From: JAWXCM01 sp034408745
GTDB lineage: Bacteria; Acidobacteriota; Terriglobia; Bryobacterales; Bryobacteraceae
Direction of reading: 5' to 3'
DNA length: 19,403 bases
Assembly (NCBI GenBank): GCA_034408745.1
Contig: JAWXCM010000235.1
Coordinates: 1 to 19,403, forward strand
The position numbers and the translations under genes are program-made. The stretch's first letter is position 1. Each line of letters begins with the position of its first letter. A model generated the notes under the pieces. The model was not told where the DNA came from, ran no database searches, and saw only the letters and a program-made list of their open reading frames with translations. Shown piece after piece: positions 8,401 to 15,248 of this stretch.

Positions 8401-8902
8401 GTTTGGGAAGGGGAAACCGTTCGGCGGGAGTGTGTCGGGGCTGGTGAATCAGGTGATTGGCGGGTGGCAACTGGCTGCGAATGTGACGTACATGAGCGGT
8501 CCGGTGCTGGCGCATCCGAACGCGCCGCAAACGAAGGCGGGCGGTGCGAAGCTGGACGATCCGACGAAGGATCAGTGGTTCGACACTTCGCTGTGGAAGG
8601 ACTCGGCGGGCCGGCTTGTGGCGGCGCCGAATCTGAACTACACCACGCGCAACTTTCCGTATATGGTGAGCGACGTGCGGCTTCCGGGGTATCAGAACTG
8701 GGACGCGTCGATCTCCAAATATTTCCCAATTCGTGAAAAAGTCCGGCTGCAATTCCGGTTTGAAGCGGTGAATGCTCTAAATCATCCGTGGTTCAGCGGA
8801 ATTGCTTCGGTGGACGTGACGAACGCGCAGTTCGGACGGCTGAATCCGACACAGGGGAACCTGCCTCGATTCCTTAAGCTCGGTCTGCAGTTACAGTTTT
8901 GA
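5408..8902 (+). CDS. TonB-dependent receptor-like outer-membrane protein with carboxypeptidase-regulatory domain
   Basis: An outer-membrane transporter of 1164 residues, in the Oar-like group that is greatly expanded in Acidobacteriota. In order: a signal peptide (about 1-22, ending SVCQA); a carboxypeptidase-regulatory-like beta-sandwich (about 26-110, with ISGIVSDSSGAAVAGAKISI and GNFVAPLLQPGSYTLSVEHP); a plug (about 122-245, with ENEVLLDGI, ESIQEFKV, YDAQYGRTGGGVV and TKSGTNDFHG); and a beta-barrel ending in LGLQLQF with C-terminal phenylalanine. The substrate cannot be told from the sequence; members of this family are often linked to polysaccharide or protein-degradation products. The start has a strong Shine-Dalgarno (AAGGAG, 5-nt spacing). 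The gene lies 83 bp after leuD and may have its own weak promoter (TACAAT, 5370-5375, no clear -35). The functional link to leucine synthesis is unclear. Confidence 0.93.
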   Translation: MLRDFRVACLAVLFVGASVCQAQEVRASISGIVSDSSGAAVAGAKISIVNTSNNAAFATESNETGNFVAPLLQPGSYTLSVEHPGFKKYLRDGIVLQVLDKARLDVELTVGSVGDSVTVSSSVSALQTETASRGQSISNELVSNLPTQGRNPFQIAWATPGVTKVGSWRYLRSFDSGGTSGFSINGGKNQENEVLLDGISNTQSSRSVISVPTMESIQEFKVLTNTYDAQYGRTGGGVVIFVTKSGTNDFHGTLFENFQNSKLNANQTELNSAGRAKPPNNINSYGAAFDGPVRIPKLFDGRNKLFWLVSWEAMKQRSADPGVVTVPTMPMRTGDFSGLFNAQGQQVLIYDPLTTVANGSRQPFPGNRIPEARISQIAKSVFSYYPAPTAAGTGPALINNYPFPSRWVGDLDQWIGRLDYQISSKNKASFRYGQNPYSEYRGLTFVLDLASENNPAEPTGNAPLRRNGRSFTWNWTSTISPSMTFDLRAGLNRWENAGGNSFGAGFDPRKLGFSDQLVNQFGALQFPPFSLGSYQQAGSSVINFGMNDAYSVQPNLSMVVGRHFIKFGAEGRKYNDNQINPGNASGNYAFGKNWTQSAAATPNATSGNEVATFLLGYPTSASVDRNINPAITHFYYATFFQDDWKVTQRLTLNLGFRWDYETPSYERYNRMLNGLDFDAASPIASRVSGLSLKGAVLFAGVDGQPREAFTPDRNNFGPRLGAAWRLSDKWVMRGGYGLSYLGTSQVGSSQGFSQTTSAITTVDNLTPSVTMVNPFALLPNRQLIAPLGASQGAASFLGQGVAAQWRDRALPYSQQYSVDIQREFRGNVLVEVGYVGNRTSRLPLLGAGLGQGIPLNVIPTPQLNQLTPAGAVNLPYYTQQVANPLAGLIPNNAALNGATTSAQNLMYPYPQYSGVTLNFVPIGKQRYSALQTKVSKRFSDGMVFIGSYSYSRTMQQVRMLNTQDFNMKSPDSTPLVDEPADQVDLPHKFNLTALYQLPFGKGKPFGGSVSGLVNQVIGGWQLAANVTYMSGPVLAHPNAPQTKAGGAKLDDPTKDQWFDTSLWKDSAGRLVAAPNLNYTTRNFPYMVSDVRLPGYQNWDASISKYFPIREKVRLQFRFEAVNALNHPWFSGIASVDVTNAQFGRLNPTQGNLPRFLKLGLQLQF

Positions 8903-8920
8903 GGTCGGGGTGGAGGCGGG

Positions 8921-8956
8921 TCTGGGGACCGGTCTGGGGACCGGCCTGGGGACCCG
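8921..8956. repeat. Three tandem 12-bp repeats (TCTGGGGACCGG) in an intergenic gap
   Basis: Two exact copies of TCTGGGGACCGG (8921-8932, 8933-8944) and a third variant copy, CCTGGGGACCCG (8945-8956), begin 18 bp after the receptor stop. The first junction forms the palindrome GACCGGTC (8927-8934). Just downstream, GCAGG (8959-8963) and CCTGC (8972-8976) can form a short stem before CCCCCCTTT, at best a poor terminator. The array resembles REP-like intergenic repeats, but no transposase is present. Confidence 0.8.
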
Positions 8957-9019
8957 CCGCAGGCCTGGTGTCCTGCCCCCCTTTGCGATTCATGCCCTGG
9001 CCCGTTGAGGCTCGCGGTG

Positions 9020-9025
9020 TAATAT
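9020..9025 (+). promoter_or_regulatory. Possible -10 element (TAATAT) just upstream of the SDR gene
   Basis: TAATAT ends 9 nt before the ATG at 9035. There is no Shine-Dalgarno and no clear -35 (TTGAGG at 9005-9010 is too close). If it is used, the transcript would have a leader of only a few nucleotides. Confidence 0.25.
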
Positions 9026-9034
9026 CGTAGGCGC

Positions 9035-9763
9035 ATGCCAGTTTCCCTGAAGGATCAGGTAGTTCTTGTTGTGGGCTCGTCGAGTGGTATTGGCCGCGAA
9101 ACCGCCGTTCTTTTTGCTCGTGAGGGCGCTCGCGTGATGGCCTGCGCTCGCCGGGAAGATCGGCTGAAACAGTTGCAGGATCAGCTCGAAGGCGAAGGGT
9201 TCCCGATTGAGATTTTCACGGGTGATGCTTCGATTCCTGAGGATATGAATCAGCTTGCCGCTTCAGCGCGCGAGAAGCTTGGGCCGATTGACGTGATGGT
9301 CTATGTGACCGGGACGAACACGCCGGAGCGCTATTTGCCGAAGCTGACACCGCCTGTCTGGGATCACCTCATCAATGTGAACCTGAATGGCGCGTATTAC
9401 GCGACGCAGGCGGTGCTGCCGGAGATGCGCGAGCGCAAGTCGGGCCATTTGATTTTTGTGGCGTCGATATCGGGTCTGGTGCCGGACGTGTCGGGCTCGG
9501 CGTATCAGGCCTCGAAGCGTGGGATGGTGGGCTTGTCGCATGCCATTCGCGTGGAGGAAAAAGAGAACGGGATTCGGACGTGCGCGGTGTGTCCGGGTCT
9601 GGTGGAAACCGAGATCCTGGAGAAGCGCCCGGTAAAGCCGAACGCCGAGACTTTGGCGAAGGCTCTGCAGCCCGAGGATGTCGCGGAACTGGTGCTGGCT
9701 GTTGCCAAACTCCCGGTTCGCGCGGCGGTCCCCGAGGTGCAGATCATGCCCACGCAGCTGTAG
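9035..9763 (+). CDS. Short-chain dehydrogenase/reductase (SDR) family oxidoreductase
   Basis: A cytoplasmic NAD(P)-dependent oxidoreductase of 242 residues, typical for classical SDRs. The Rossmann glycine motif is GSSSGIG (14-20), with valine instead of the usual threonine just before it. Active-site residues are visible: N116 (NVNLNGAYY), S144 (FVASISGL), Y157 and K161 (YQASK), with the usual 13-residue Ser-Tyr spacing. PGLVETEIL after the active site is the usual cofactor loop. R33 and nearby ARRE suggest NADPH preference, but this is inference. The substrate is unknown. The stop codon directly abuts the stop of the convergent M20 peptidase (9763/9764), leaving no space for a separate terminator. 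Confidence 0.93.
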   Translation: MPVSLKDQVVLVVGSSSGIGRETAVLFAREGARVMACARREDRLKQLQDQLEGEGFPIEIFTGDASIPEDMNQLAASAREKLGPIDVMVYVTGTNTPERYLPKLTPPVWDHLINVNLNGAYYATQAVLPEMRERKSGHLIFVASISGLVPDVSGSAYQASKRGMVGLSHAIRVEEKENGIRTCAVCPGLVETEILEKRPVKPNAETLAKALQPEDVAELVLAVAKLPVRAAVPEVQIMPTQL

Positions 9764-11152
9764 CTATTTCGCGGCGGCGATGTCGTAGACGGCGGTCCAG
9801 AGGAATCGCACGAGCCCGTAGAGCGAAGTCTCTTCGAGGCGCTCGACATCGCTGTGCCATCCGTGTTCGGCGAACTCGGCGTCGCTCGCCATGGGGCCGA
9901 TTCCGTAGGACTGCACGCCTTTGGCGCGGAGTTGCGCGAGATCGGTTGCGCCGGTGACCATGCCGGGCACGGTGATGGCGCCGGGGTATACCTTCCGCTG
10001 CGCTTCTTCGAGCACCCTGAACATCTCCGTGTCGTGACGGCTGGGCGGGGGCGCGGGTCGACCGGCGGCTGCGGGCACCACTTTCACGGCAGGGTCGTTG
10101 ACGATGCGTGTGAGTTCGGCGTAGAACTTCGTCATGTCCTCATCGGGAAGGGCCCGGATGTCGAGGGTGGCCTCGGCGGATGAGGGGATGACGTTCGACC
10201 GGTAACCAGCGGTGATGATGGTGGGCACCACCGAGGTTCGCAGAATGGAGTATTTCTGCAGATCGTTATCGGCGAACCAGGACTGAATTGCGGCGGATTT
10301 CGCGGGATCGACGAGGCCTTTGTAGCGCGCGGCTTCCTCGGGAGGGCTGACGACGGACAGTCGCTCAAAGAAGGTGCGGGTGGTGTCGTTGAGACGCATG
10401 GGCGGTTCCCACGCGAATACTTTCGATAGGGCTGAGGAGAGGTGTCCGACGGCGTTGTCGCGGCGAGGTCGCGAGCCGTGGCCGGAGGTTCCGGTGGCGA
10501 CCAGTTTCGCGCCGCGCGGGACCTTTTCCGTGGTGGCGATTTCATAGTACGCGGCTTTGCCATTGACGGCGTGTACGAAGCCGCCTTCGGCGAGCGCGTA
10601 CTCGGCCTGAATGTCGGGCCAGTGCTGGTTGACGAGGAACTGGATGCCGACCGTGCTGGTGCCTTCTTCCCCGGCTTCGGCGACGTAGATGACATCGCGG
10701 TCGAGAGGGATGTTGAGGCGCTTCAGCTGCAGCATGAGCATGAGCCCGGCGGTGACCATATCTTTGTTGTCTGTGGTTCCGCGGCCCCATACGAAGCCGT
10801 CTTTGAGGACAGCGCCGAACGGGTCGACGGGCCACTTTTCGCGCTGGATGCCGACGGTGTCGGTGTGGCCGAGGATCAGGATGGGCTGCTTCCCGCCGTT
10901 CCCTTTGAGGCGCGCTATGAGGTTGGCTCGATCTGGTTCGAGGGCCACTACTTTGTACGGAATTTTCTCGCGGTCGAACACACCGCGCAAATAATCGACG
11001 ACCTTTGTTTCGTTCCCGGGTGGATTACTGGAATCGATGCGGAGTACAGACTGGAAATGCTGCAGGGATTCGGCGTTTACCGCTTTCCAGTCGATATTCG
11101 GCTCGGCCGCACCGAGAGTGCAAGCCAGAAGCAGGCCCCACAATTTTTGCAT
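9764..11152 (-). CDS. Secreted M20-family zinc metallopeptidase
   Basis: An exported dipeptidase/carboxypeptidase-like enzyme of 462 residues with two predicted zinc ions. The signal peptide is MQKLWGLLLACTLGAAEP. The M20 set is complete: H96 and D98 (LGHTDTVG), the bridging D128 (GRGTTDNKD), general base E162 and metal ligand E163 (EAGEEG), E189 (ALAEGG), and a late His in EHGWHSDVERLEE. A lid/dimerisation domain interrupts the catalytic one, with SGHGSRPRRDNAVGH. The frame is open to 11239, but I start at the ATG at 11152 because the signal peptide begins there and the extension (MKPRPDGTVTHS...) looks non-coding. No clear Shine-Dalgarno. Divergent from the PEP-CTERM gene (102-bp gap), convergent with the SDR. 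It probably scavenges peptides in the periplasm; the exact substrate is unknown. Confidence 0.92.
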   Translation of the reverse strand: MQKLWGLLLACTLGAAEPNIDWKAVNAESLQHFQSVLRIDSSNPPGNETKVVDYLRGVFDREKIPYKVVALEPDRANLIARLKGNGGKQPILILGHTDTVGIQREKWPVDPFGAVLKDGFVWGRGTTDNKDMVTAGLMLMLQLKRLNIPLDRDVIYVAEAGEEGTSTVGIQFLVNQHWPDIQAEYALAEGGFVHAVNGKAAYYEIATTEKVPRGAKLVATGTSGHGSRPRRDNAVGHLSSALSKVFAWEPPMRLNDTTRTFFERLSVVSPPEEAARYKGLVDPAKSAAIQSWFADNDLQKYSILRTSVVPTIITAGYRSNVIPSSAEATLDIRALPDEDMTKFYAELTRIVNDPAVKVVPAAAGRPAPPPSRHDTEMFRVLEEAQRKVYPGAITVPGMVTGATDLAQLRAKGVQSYGIGPMASDAEFAEHGWHSDVERLEETSLYGLVRFLWTAVYDIAAAK

Positions 11153-11241
11153 GGTGGAGATGGTAGCACTGCGGCTAAACCCCTGGGTGTCCAGTCCTGG
11201 AACTGAGTGAGTCACCGTACCATCAGGGCGAGGTTTCACAG

Positions 11242-11247
11242 TATACT
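11242..11247 (+). promoter_or_regulatory. -10 element (TATACT) immediately before the PEP-CTERM gene
   Basis: TATACT ends 7 nt before the ATG at 11255, the distance expected if transcription starts on or next to the start codon. No Shine-Dalgarno precedes the ATG and no good -35 was found. This suggests a leaderless mRNA. Confidence 0.35.
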
Positions 11248-11254
11248 CTCTGAA

Positions 11255-12010
11255 ATGCGGTTATCTTACTCTTGCCTACCTATTCTTGTTGCTTTTCTCA
11301 CATGCGGGAGCGCCGTGGCATCGGAACTGCAGTCGCCGGCCGCCTGCGTGACCGCTTCCGCTACGGATTACACCAACCTGCCGAATGGATGCACCATTTC
11401 GCTGTACGGCAATACTTTCACGCTGAAGTCCTTCCAGTACGCCTCGCTGGTCCTTGAGGGGTACCGGTATGTGGATCCGGACGATGTACAGGTCACGCCT
11501 TTCAGCGGCAGTGGGCAGATTGGGATTGGGGTTACATCCACAAATTTCTCGGTCTCGTCGATCTCAGGCCCCCCCCGGCTTGTTGTGAAGTTCGAATATA
11601 TTCTGGACCCCCCGCCGCCGATTCTGGAAGACTTGTCGATGGACATGGAAGCGAATTCGCCCCTGTTTCCGGGGTTCGCGAACATTCACACAGAGGTCTG
11701 CGCAGGCGCGGAGTTTATCGAGAATGACTGCGGGCAATACGGAACGTACCGCAGTTTCGATCTGGACCACCTGGGGTATGAGGACGGGGATCCGCGCAAT
11801 ATCCTGTCCGGGCGTGTGACGTTCCCGGCCACCTGGTTCATCGACGTGCGCACGACGATCACGCTGGACGCCAACGGGGGCTCGTCACAGATCGACGGGT
11901 TCCGGTACGCCAGCGCTCCGACTCCGGAACCGGCGACTGCGGTGCTGGTAATGTGCGCTGTGGGCGTGGGTGCGTGGCTGCGGCGCAGGCGTCGCGCTCA
12001 GGGCTGCTGA
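11255..12010 (+). CDS. PEP-CTERM sorting-domain protein (exported, function unknown)
   Basis: An exported surface protein of 251 residues. The signal peptide is MRLSYSCLPILVAFLTCGSAVAS. The C-terminus is a textbook PEP-CTERM signal: the PEP motif in PTPEPATAV, a hydrophobic helix (VLVMCAVGVGAWL) and an arginine cluster (RRRRR) near the end. Such proteins are processed by an exosortase and often belong to exopolysaccharide or biofilm surfaces; no exosortase lies in this window. The middle is beta-rich, with four or more cysteines and no domain I recognise. The frame is open to 11207, but the signal peptide and the TATACT -10 at 11242-11247 favour the ATG at 11255. An 8-C run (11569-11576) sits in the coding region and could slip. 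The last 13 bp overlap the 3' end of the convergent propeller gene. Confidence 0.85.
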   Translation: MRLSYSCLPILVAFLTCGSAVASELQSPAACVTASATDYTNLPNGCTISLYGNTFTLKSFQYASLVLEGYRYVDPDDVQVTPFSGSGQIGIGVTSTNFSVSSISGPPRLVVKFEYILDPPPPILEDLSMDMEANSPLFPGFANIHTEVCAGAEFIENDCGQYGTYRSFDLDHLGYEDGDPRNILSGRVTFPATWFIDVRTTITLDANGGSSQIDGFRYASAPTPEPATAVLVMCAVGVGAWLRRRRRAQGC

Positions 12011-15000
12011 CGCACGCCGAGTACAACGAGCCCGCCGTCGTTGGTTGTTGCGCCGGTGGCCGATACCTGGATGAAGTACTGCTGTCCAGCTGTGGCGGCG
12101 AACTGGAACCTGCCCCAGATCCATGCGCCCGTATTGCGTGCGACGACAGCGCAGCCTCTTTCTTCTCCCGACGGTGTCCAGGCGCTGACCACAACTCCTG
12201 AGTTTCCGGCGACGTCGTAGCGGCGGCCCTGAAACATCAGGTCGAGGGTTCCGTCCGATGCCGGGGTGACGCGCCACCACGTTGTTTTCGCGGGTGCGGC
12301 TGTGGCGCATGAGCCGCGGGGATCATCGGCAGCGGCGGTAGCGGTTCTGCTGTCGAGGATACTCGCATAAGGCAGGCTGACGATGTTGGCCGCTGTAGTG
12401 CGGGAATCGCCTGCTGCAGCGGTCAGCCCGAGCGCTCCGGGCTGAATGAATCGCACGGTCTTGTCCTGAAGCCAGAACTGAAGTGCGCGCGCTGTGGTGG
12501 AGGCGTTGAGTCCGGCTGTGACGACCAGGTCGCCGGGGCCGACATAGGTGGCAGGAGAGGCTACGTCGAGCACATCGGCGGCGGACTGCGCAACCGCGGT
12601 CCAGGCGCAGTCGTTCCCAGTATCGACACGGACGCGGAGGTCGCCGCCGTAGGCTGTTGCGTCGGGATTGGCCACCTGATACGCGCAGGGCGATCCGGTA
12701 TTGGGCAACATGGTTCGCCATACGCCGCGGCCGAAGGTGAAGGCGTAAAGGTATGCGGCGCCGGAGCCGCGCTCGAGCACGAGGGCTTCGGTGGGGAGTG
12801 TGGCGAAGGGGTTCTGATCACGCATCCAGTTGCCGCCGCCGTCGAGGGAGACGAAGACACCGAGGTCCGTGCCGAGGTACAGGCGATTGCTGTCGAGCGG
12901 ATCGATCAGGATGCTGAGGACGGGAATGTCGGGGACGCCGGAATCGCCCTGGCCGTCGATGCCATTCCAGTTGCGGCCGCCGTCGGTGGACCGGTACACG
13001 TGGCTTTGACCCGCTGCCGTATTGAACTGACTGTAGACGGCGTAGACGATGTCGGCATTGCTGGGATCGAAGGCGAGCCTGGGAACGTAGCCGGGCCGGG
13101 GCTGGGTGGCTCGCCATTCCGTATTCTCGTCCGCATCAATGGCGTTGTCGTTGAGGTAGATCCAGCCGGCGCTGGTGGCGTAGGCGACCTTTGCCGGATC
13201 TGACGGGGCCACGGCGATGGCGGTCACGTTGCCGCGGCCGCTGGGAAGGGCAGGGGAAATCGCGGACCAGTTGTCGGCCTGATTATTGGTGCGCCAGAAG
13301 CGGGTGGCGCCGGCGTACAGGCGGTCCGGGTTCCTGGGATCCATGGCGAGCGGCGCGATGAACGCGAAGGCGGAGGACGCCTCGGTGATGCCGCGCAGGG
13401 TGGTGGTGAAGGTTCGGCCACCGTTGCGTGAGCGGGCCAGTCCGAAGTTCTGGGTGGCGGAATAAATGACGTTCGGATCTCGCGGATCGAGCGCCACGGC
13501 GGTGCCGTCGCCTGACCGGAGTCGGACCCACTCGGACTTGCCGGCGAGGGTTCCCCGCATGGTGCCGTTGTCCTGTTTTCCGCCGAAGAATCCGCCGCCA
13601 CCGGGCAACACGGCTCCCGTATAGAACTGCGTGCTTTGATAACCGCCGTGCAGGGGTTGCCAGCGGACCTGCGTGTTGGTGGTGCTACAGGGGCCTCGGG
13701 CACCAGTGGCCGTGGGGGCGAGCGCGTTGTCGCCGCGGTAAACGCCGCCGTCGGTTGTGGCGTAGATGGTGGCCCGGCTTCCCGCGTCGAAGTCGGGCGG
13801 AAACCAGAGGCCGAGCACGTCGGCATGAGCGCCGCTGGGACCGTCGGCAGCCTGCCAGAACGAGGCTATGCCCCAGTTGTTTCCCCCATCTTCGGAACGG
13901 TAAATGTCGATGCCGGCCACCCAGACACGCTCGGGGTCCCGCGGGTCCACGGCGATGGCGTTGTGGATCCAGGCCTGACCGCTGATGTCGGGCGCTACGT
14001 TGCGGCACAAATCGGTATAGAAGCTGCTGTTGCTGGACAGCAGGCCACGGTTGATGGGTTCCTCGGCTTTGTTGGAGGTGCGGATTTCCCAGCTGTCCGC
14101 GTCGCCATTGGTGGTGGATCGCCAGACGGCGTAGAGCGAGTTGCGATACGTGGCGCTGTCGGTACCATTGCTGGCCATCAGAGCGTAGACGATGCTCTGG
14201 CTGGACGGTGCGAGGGCCAGGGTGGTGTTGCCCATGGGCTCAGGGCTGAGGACAGGGAGCCACTGGCCGGAACCGGCGGCGTCGGTGTTGCGGAAGATGG
14301 TGGCTCCGTTGACGTTGGTGGTTCCGCAGGCGGCAAACAAGTAGTCGGTCTGCTGGTCCGTGCGCATCACCATGTCCTGACAGCCGTTAAGGTTCCCGGT
14401 GCCGCGGTTCAGGATTTGCTGCCAGTTTTGGCCGGCGTCACCGGATCGAAAAATTCCGGTGGCGGTGGCGACGTAAATGCGGTTGACGTCCTGCCGGCTG
14501 ACGAGGATTTCGTTGATGTAACGGAAATGCGTGCCCTGTGGCGAGGGCAGCGGTTCCCAGTCTTTGCCTGCGTTGCGCGACCGGTAGATGCCGGCGCCGC
14601 GTGGGGCCGAGCCGAGGACGCTGGTGCCGGACAGTGTGTTGAACCAGAAGCCGGTGCCGGCGTAGAGAACGTCGGGATTGCCGGGTTCAAACGTGAGGCC
14701 TCCGATGCCGAGCGAAGGGAAGAAGTCCGTGAGCGGAGCCCAGTTTGCGCCGGCGTCGACGGTCTTCCACACGCCGCCTGTGACCGCGCTGGCGTACATG
14801 ATTTTCGTGTCGCGGGGATCGATGAGGAGGTGGCGTGTGCGGCCTCCCTGGTTGCCGGGGCCGAGGGGCTCCCAGCCGCCGAGGTCGATGCGATTTGCTT
14901 CTTCGGCGGCGCGTCTGGCGCGGGCCACCTCGGCGCGGGGAATCTGGCGGCCGCGGCTGAGGGAGAAGGTCTCCATTCGTTGGAGGCGGGCTTCGGCGGC

Positions 15001-15222
15001 TGCGTAGCGCTCCACGGGAAGGTCTGTTGCGCCGGGTCCGGCGCGGCGTTCCAGATACGCCTGCATGGCGCCACTGGCCTCACCGGCTGGCATCGACTTC
15101 ACGTTTTTGGCCCCTGGGATTTCCGGGACTGGCGGGATGGCGAGTGTAACTGGCGTCGGGCGGGTACAACTGGATATCACCCAGAGACTTGCAACAAGAA
15201 AGACAGGACCGCGATGACGCAT
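11998..15222 (-). CDS. Lipoprotein with Asp-box (BNR/sortilin-like) beta-propeller, BACON-like and PPC-like domains
   Basis: A 1074-residue exported protein. A lipobox (VISSC, Cys19) follows a short hydrophobic N-terminus, so it is probably lipid-anchored. Residues about 115-840 form one or two beta-propellers with repeated Asp boxes (S-x-D-x-G-x-x-W): VDAGANW (155), SRNAGKDW (215), SGDAGQNW (260), SEDGGNNW (443), STDGGRNW (745) and SLDGGGNW (about 793), often after DPRDP-x-x-x-Y strands. Residues about 843-930 resemble a BACON domain (cysteines 846 and 872, ending VRFIQPG). Residues about 945-1072 resemble a bacterial pre-peptidase C-terminal domain (TTWWRVTPASDGTLDLM, AGQQYFIQVSATG). These folds bind carbohydrate or protein; sialidase catalytic residues are not evident, so binding is likelier than hydrolysis. 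The gene lies 26 bp after the kinase stop on the same strand and is probably cotranscribed. CGGGG just before the ATG is a weak Shine-Dalgarno. Confidence 0.85.
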   Translation of the reverse strand: MRHRGPVFLVASLWVISSCTRPTPVTLAIPPVPEIPGAKNVKSMPAGEASGAMQAYLERRAGPGATDLPVERYAAAEARLQRMETFSLSRGRQIPRAEVARARRAAEEANRIDLGGWEPLGPGNQGGRTRHLLIDPRDTKIMYASAVTGGVWKTVDAGANWAPLTDFFPSLGIGGLTFEPGNPDVLYAGTGFWFNTLSGTSVLGSAPRGAGIYRSRNAGKDWEPLPSPQGTHFRYINEILVSRQDVNRIYVATATGIFRSGDAGQNWQQILNRGTGNLNGCQDMVMRTDQQTDYLFAACGTTNVNGATIFRNTDAAGSGQWLPVLSPEPMGNTTLALAPSSQSIVYALMASNGTDSATYRNSLYAVWRSTTNGDADSWEIRTSNKAEEPINRGLLSSNSSFYTDLCRNVAPDISGQAWIHNAIAVDPRDPERVWVAGIDIYRSEDGGNNWGIASFWQAADGPSGAHADVLGLWFPPDFDAGSRATIYATTDGGVYRGDNALAPTATGARGPCSTTNTQVRWQPLHGGYQSTQFYTGAVLPGGGGFFGGKQDNGTMRGTLAGKSEWVRLRSGDGTAVALDPRDPNVIYSATQNFGLARSRNGGRTFTTTLRGITEASSAFAFIAPLAMDPRNPDRLYAGATRFWRTNNQADNWSAISPALPSGRGNVTAIAVAPSDPAKVAYATSAGWIYLNDNAIDADENTEWRATQPRPGYVPRLAFDPSNADIVYAVYSQFNTAAGQSHVYRSTDGGRNWNGIDGQGDSGVPDIPVLSILIDPLDSNRLYLGTDLGVFVSLDGGGNWMRDQNPFATLPTEALVLERGSGAAYLYAFTFGRGVWRTMLPNTGSPCAYQVANPDATAYGGDLRVRVDTGNDCAWTAVAQSAADVLDVASPATYVGPGDLVVTAGLNASTTARALQFWLQDKTVRFIQPGALGLTAAAGDSRTTAANIVSLPYASILDSRTATAAADDPRGSCATAAPAKTTWWRVTPASDGTLDLMFQGRRYDVAGNSGVVVSAWTPSGEERGCAVVARNTGAWIWGRFQFAATAGQQYFIQVSATGATTNDGGLVVLGVRQQP

Positions 15223-15248
15223 TTACCCCGACAATCGTAGCTCAACCG

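Noticed and set aside
8959..8984. Hairpin GCAGG/CCTGC followed by CCCCCCTTT as a terminator for the receptor gene
   Set aside because: The stem is only 5 bp with an 8-nt loop, and the tail is mostly C, not T; too weak to call.
11153..11239. N-terminal extension of the M20 peptidase
   Set aside because: It would bury the signal peptide 29 residues inside the protein; the start at 11152 is the natural one.
13636..15240. 534-codon open frame on the plus strand opposite the propeller gene
   Set aside because: Glycine/valine/alanine-rich translation with no recognisable motifs, and fully antisense to a gene with clear Asp-box and lipobox features. It is a high-GC codon shadow.
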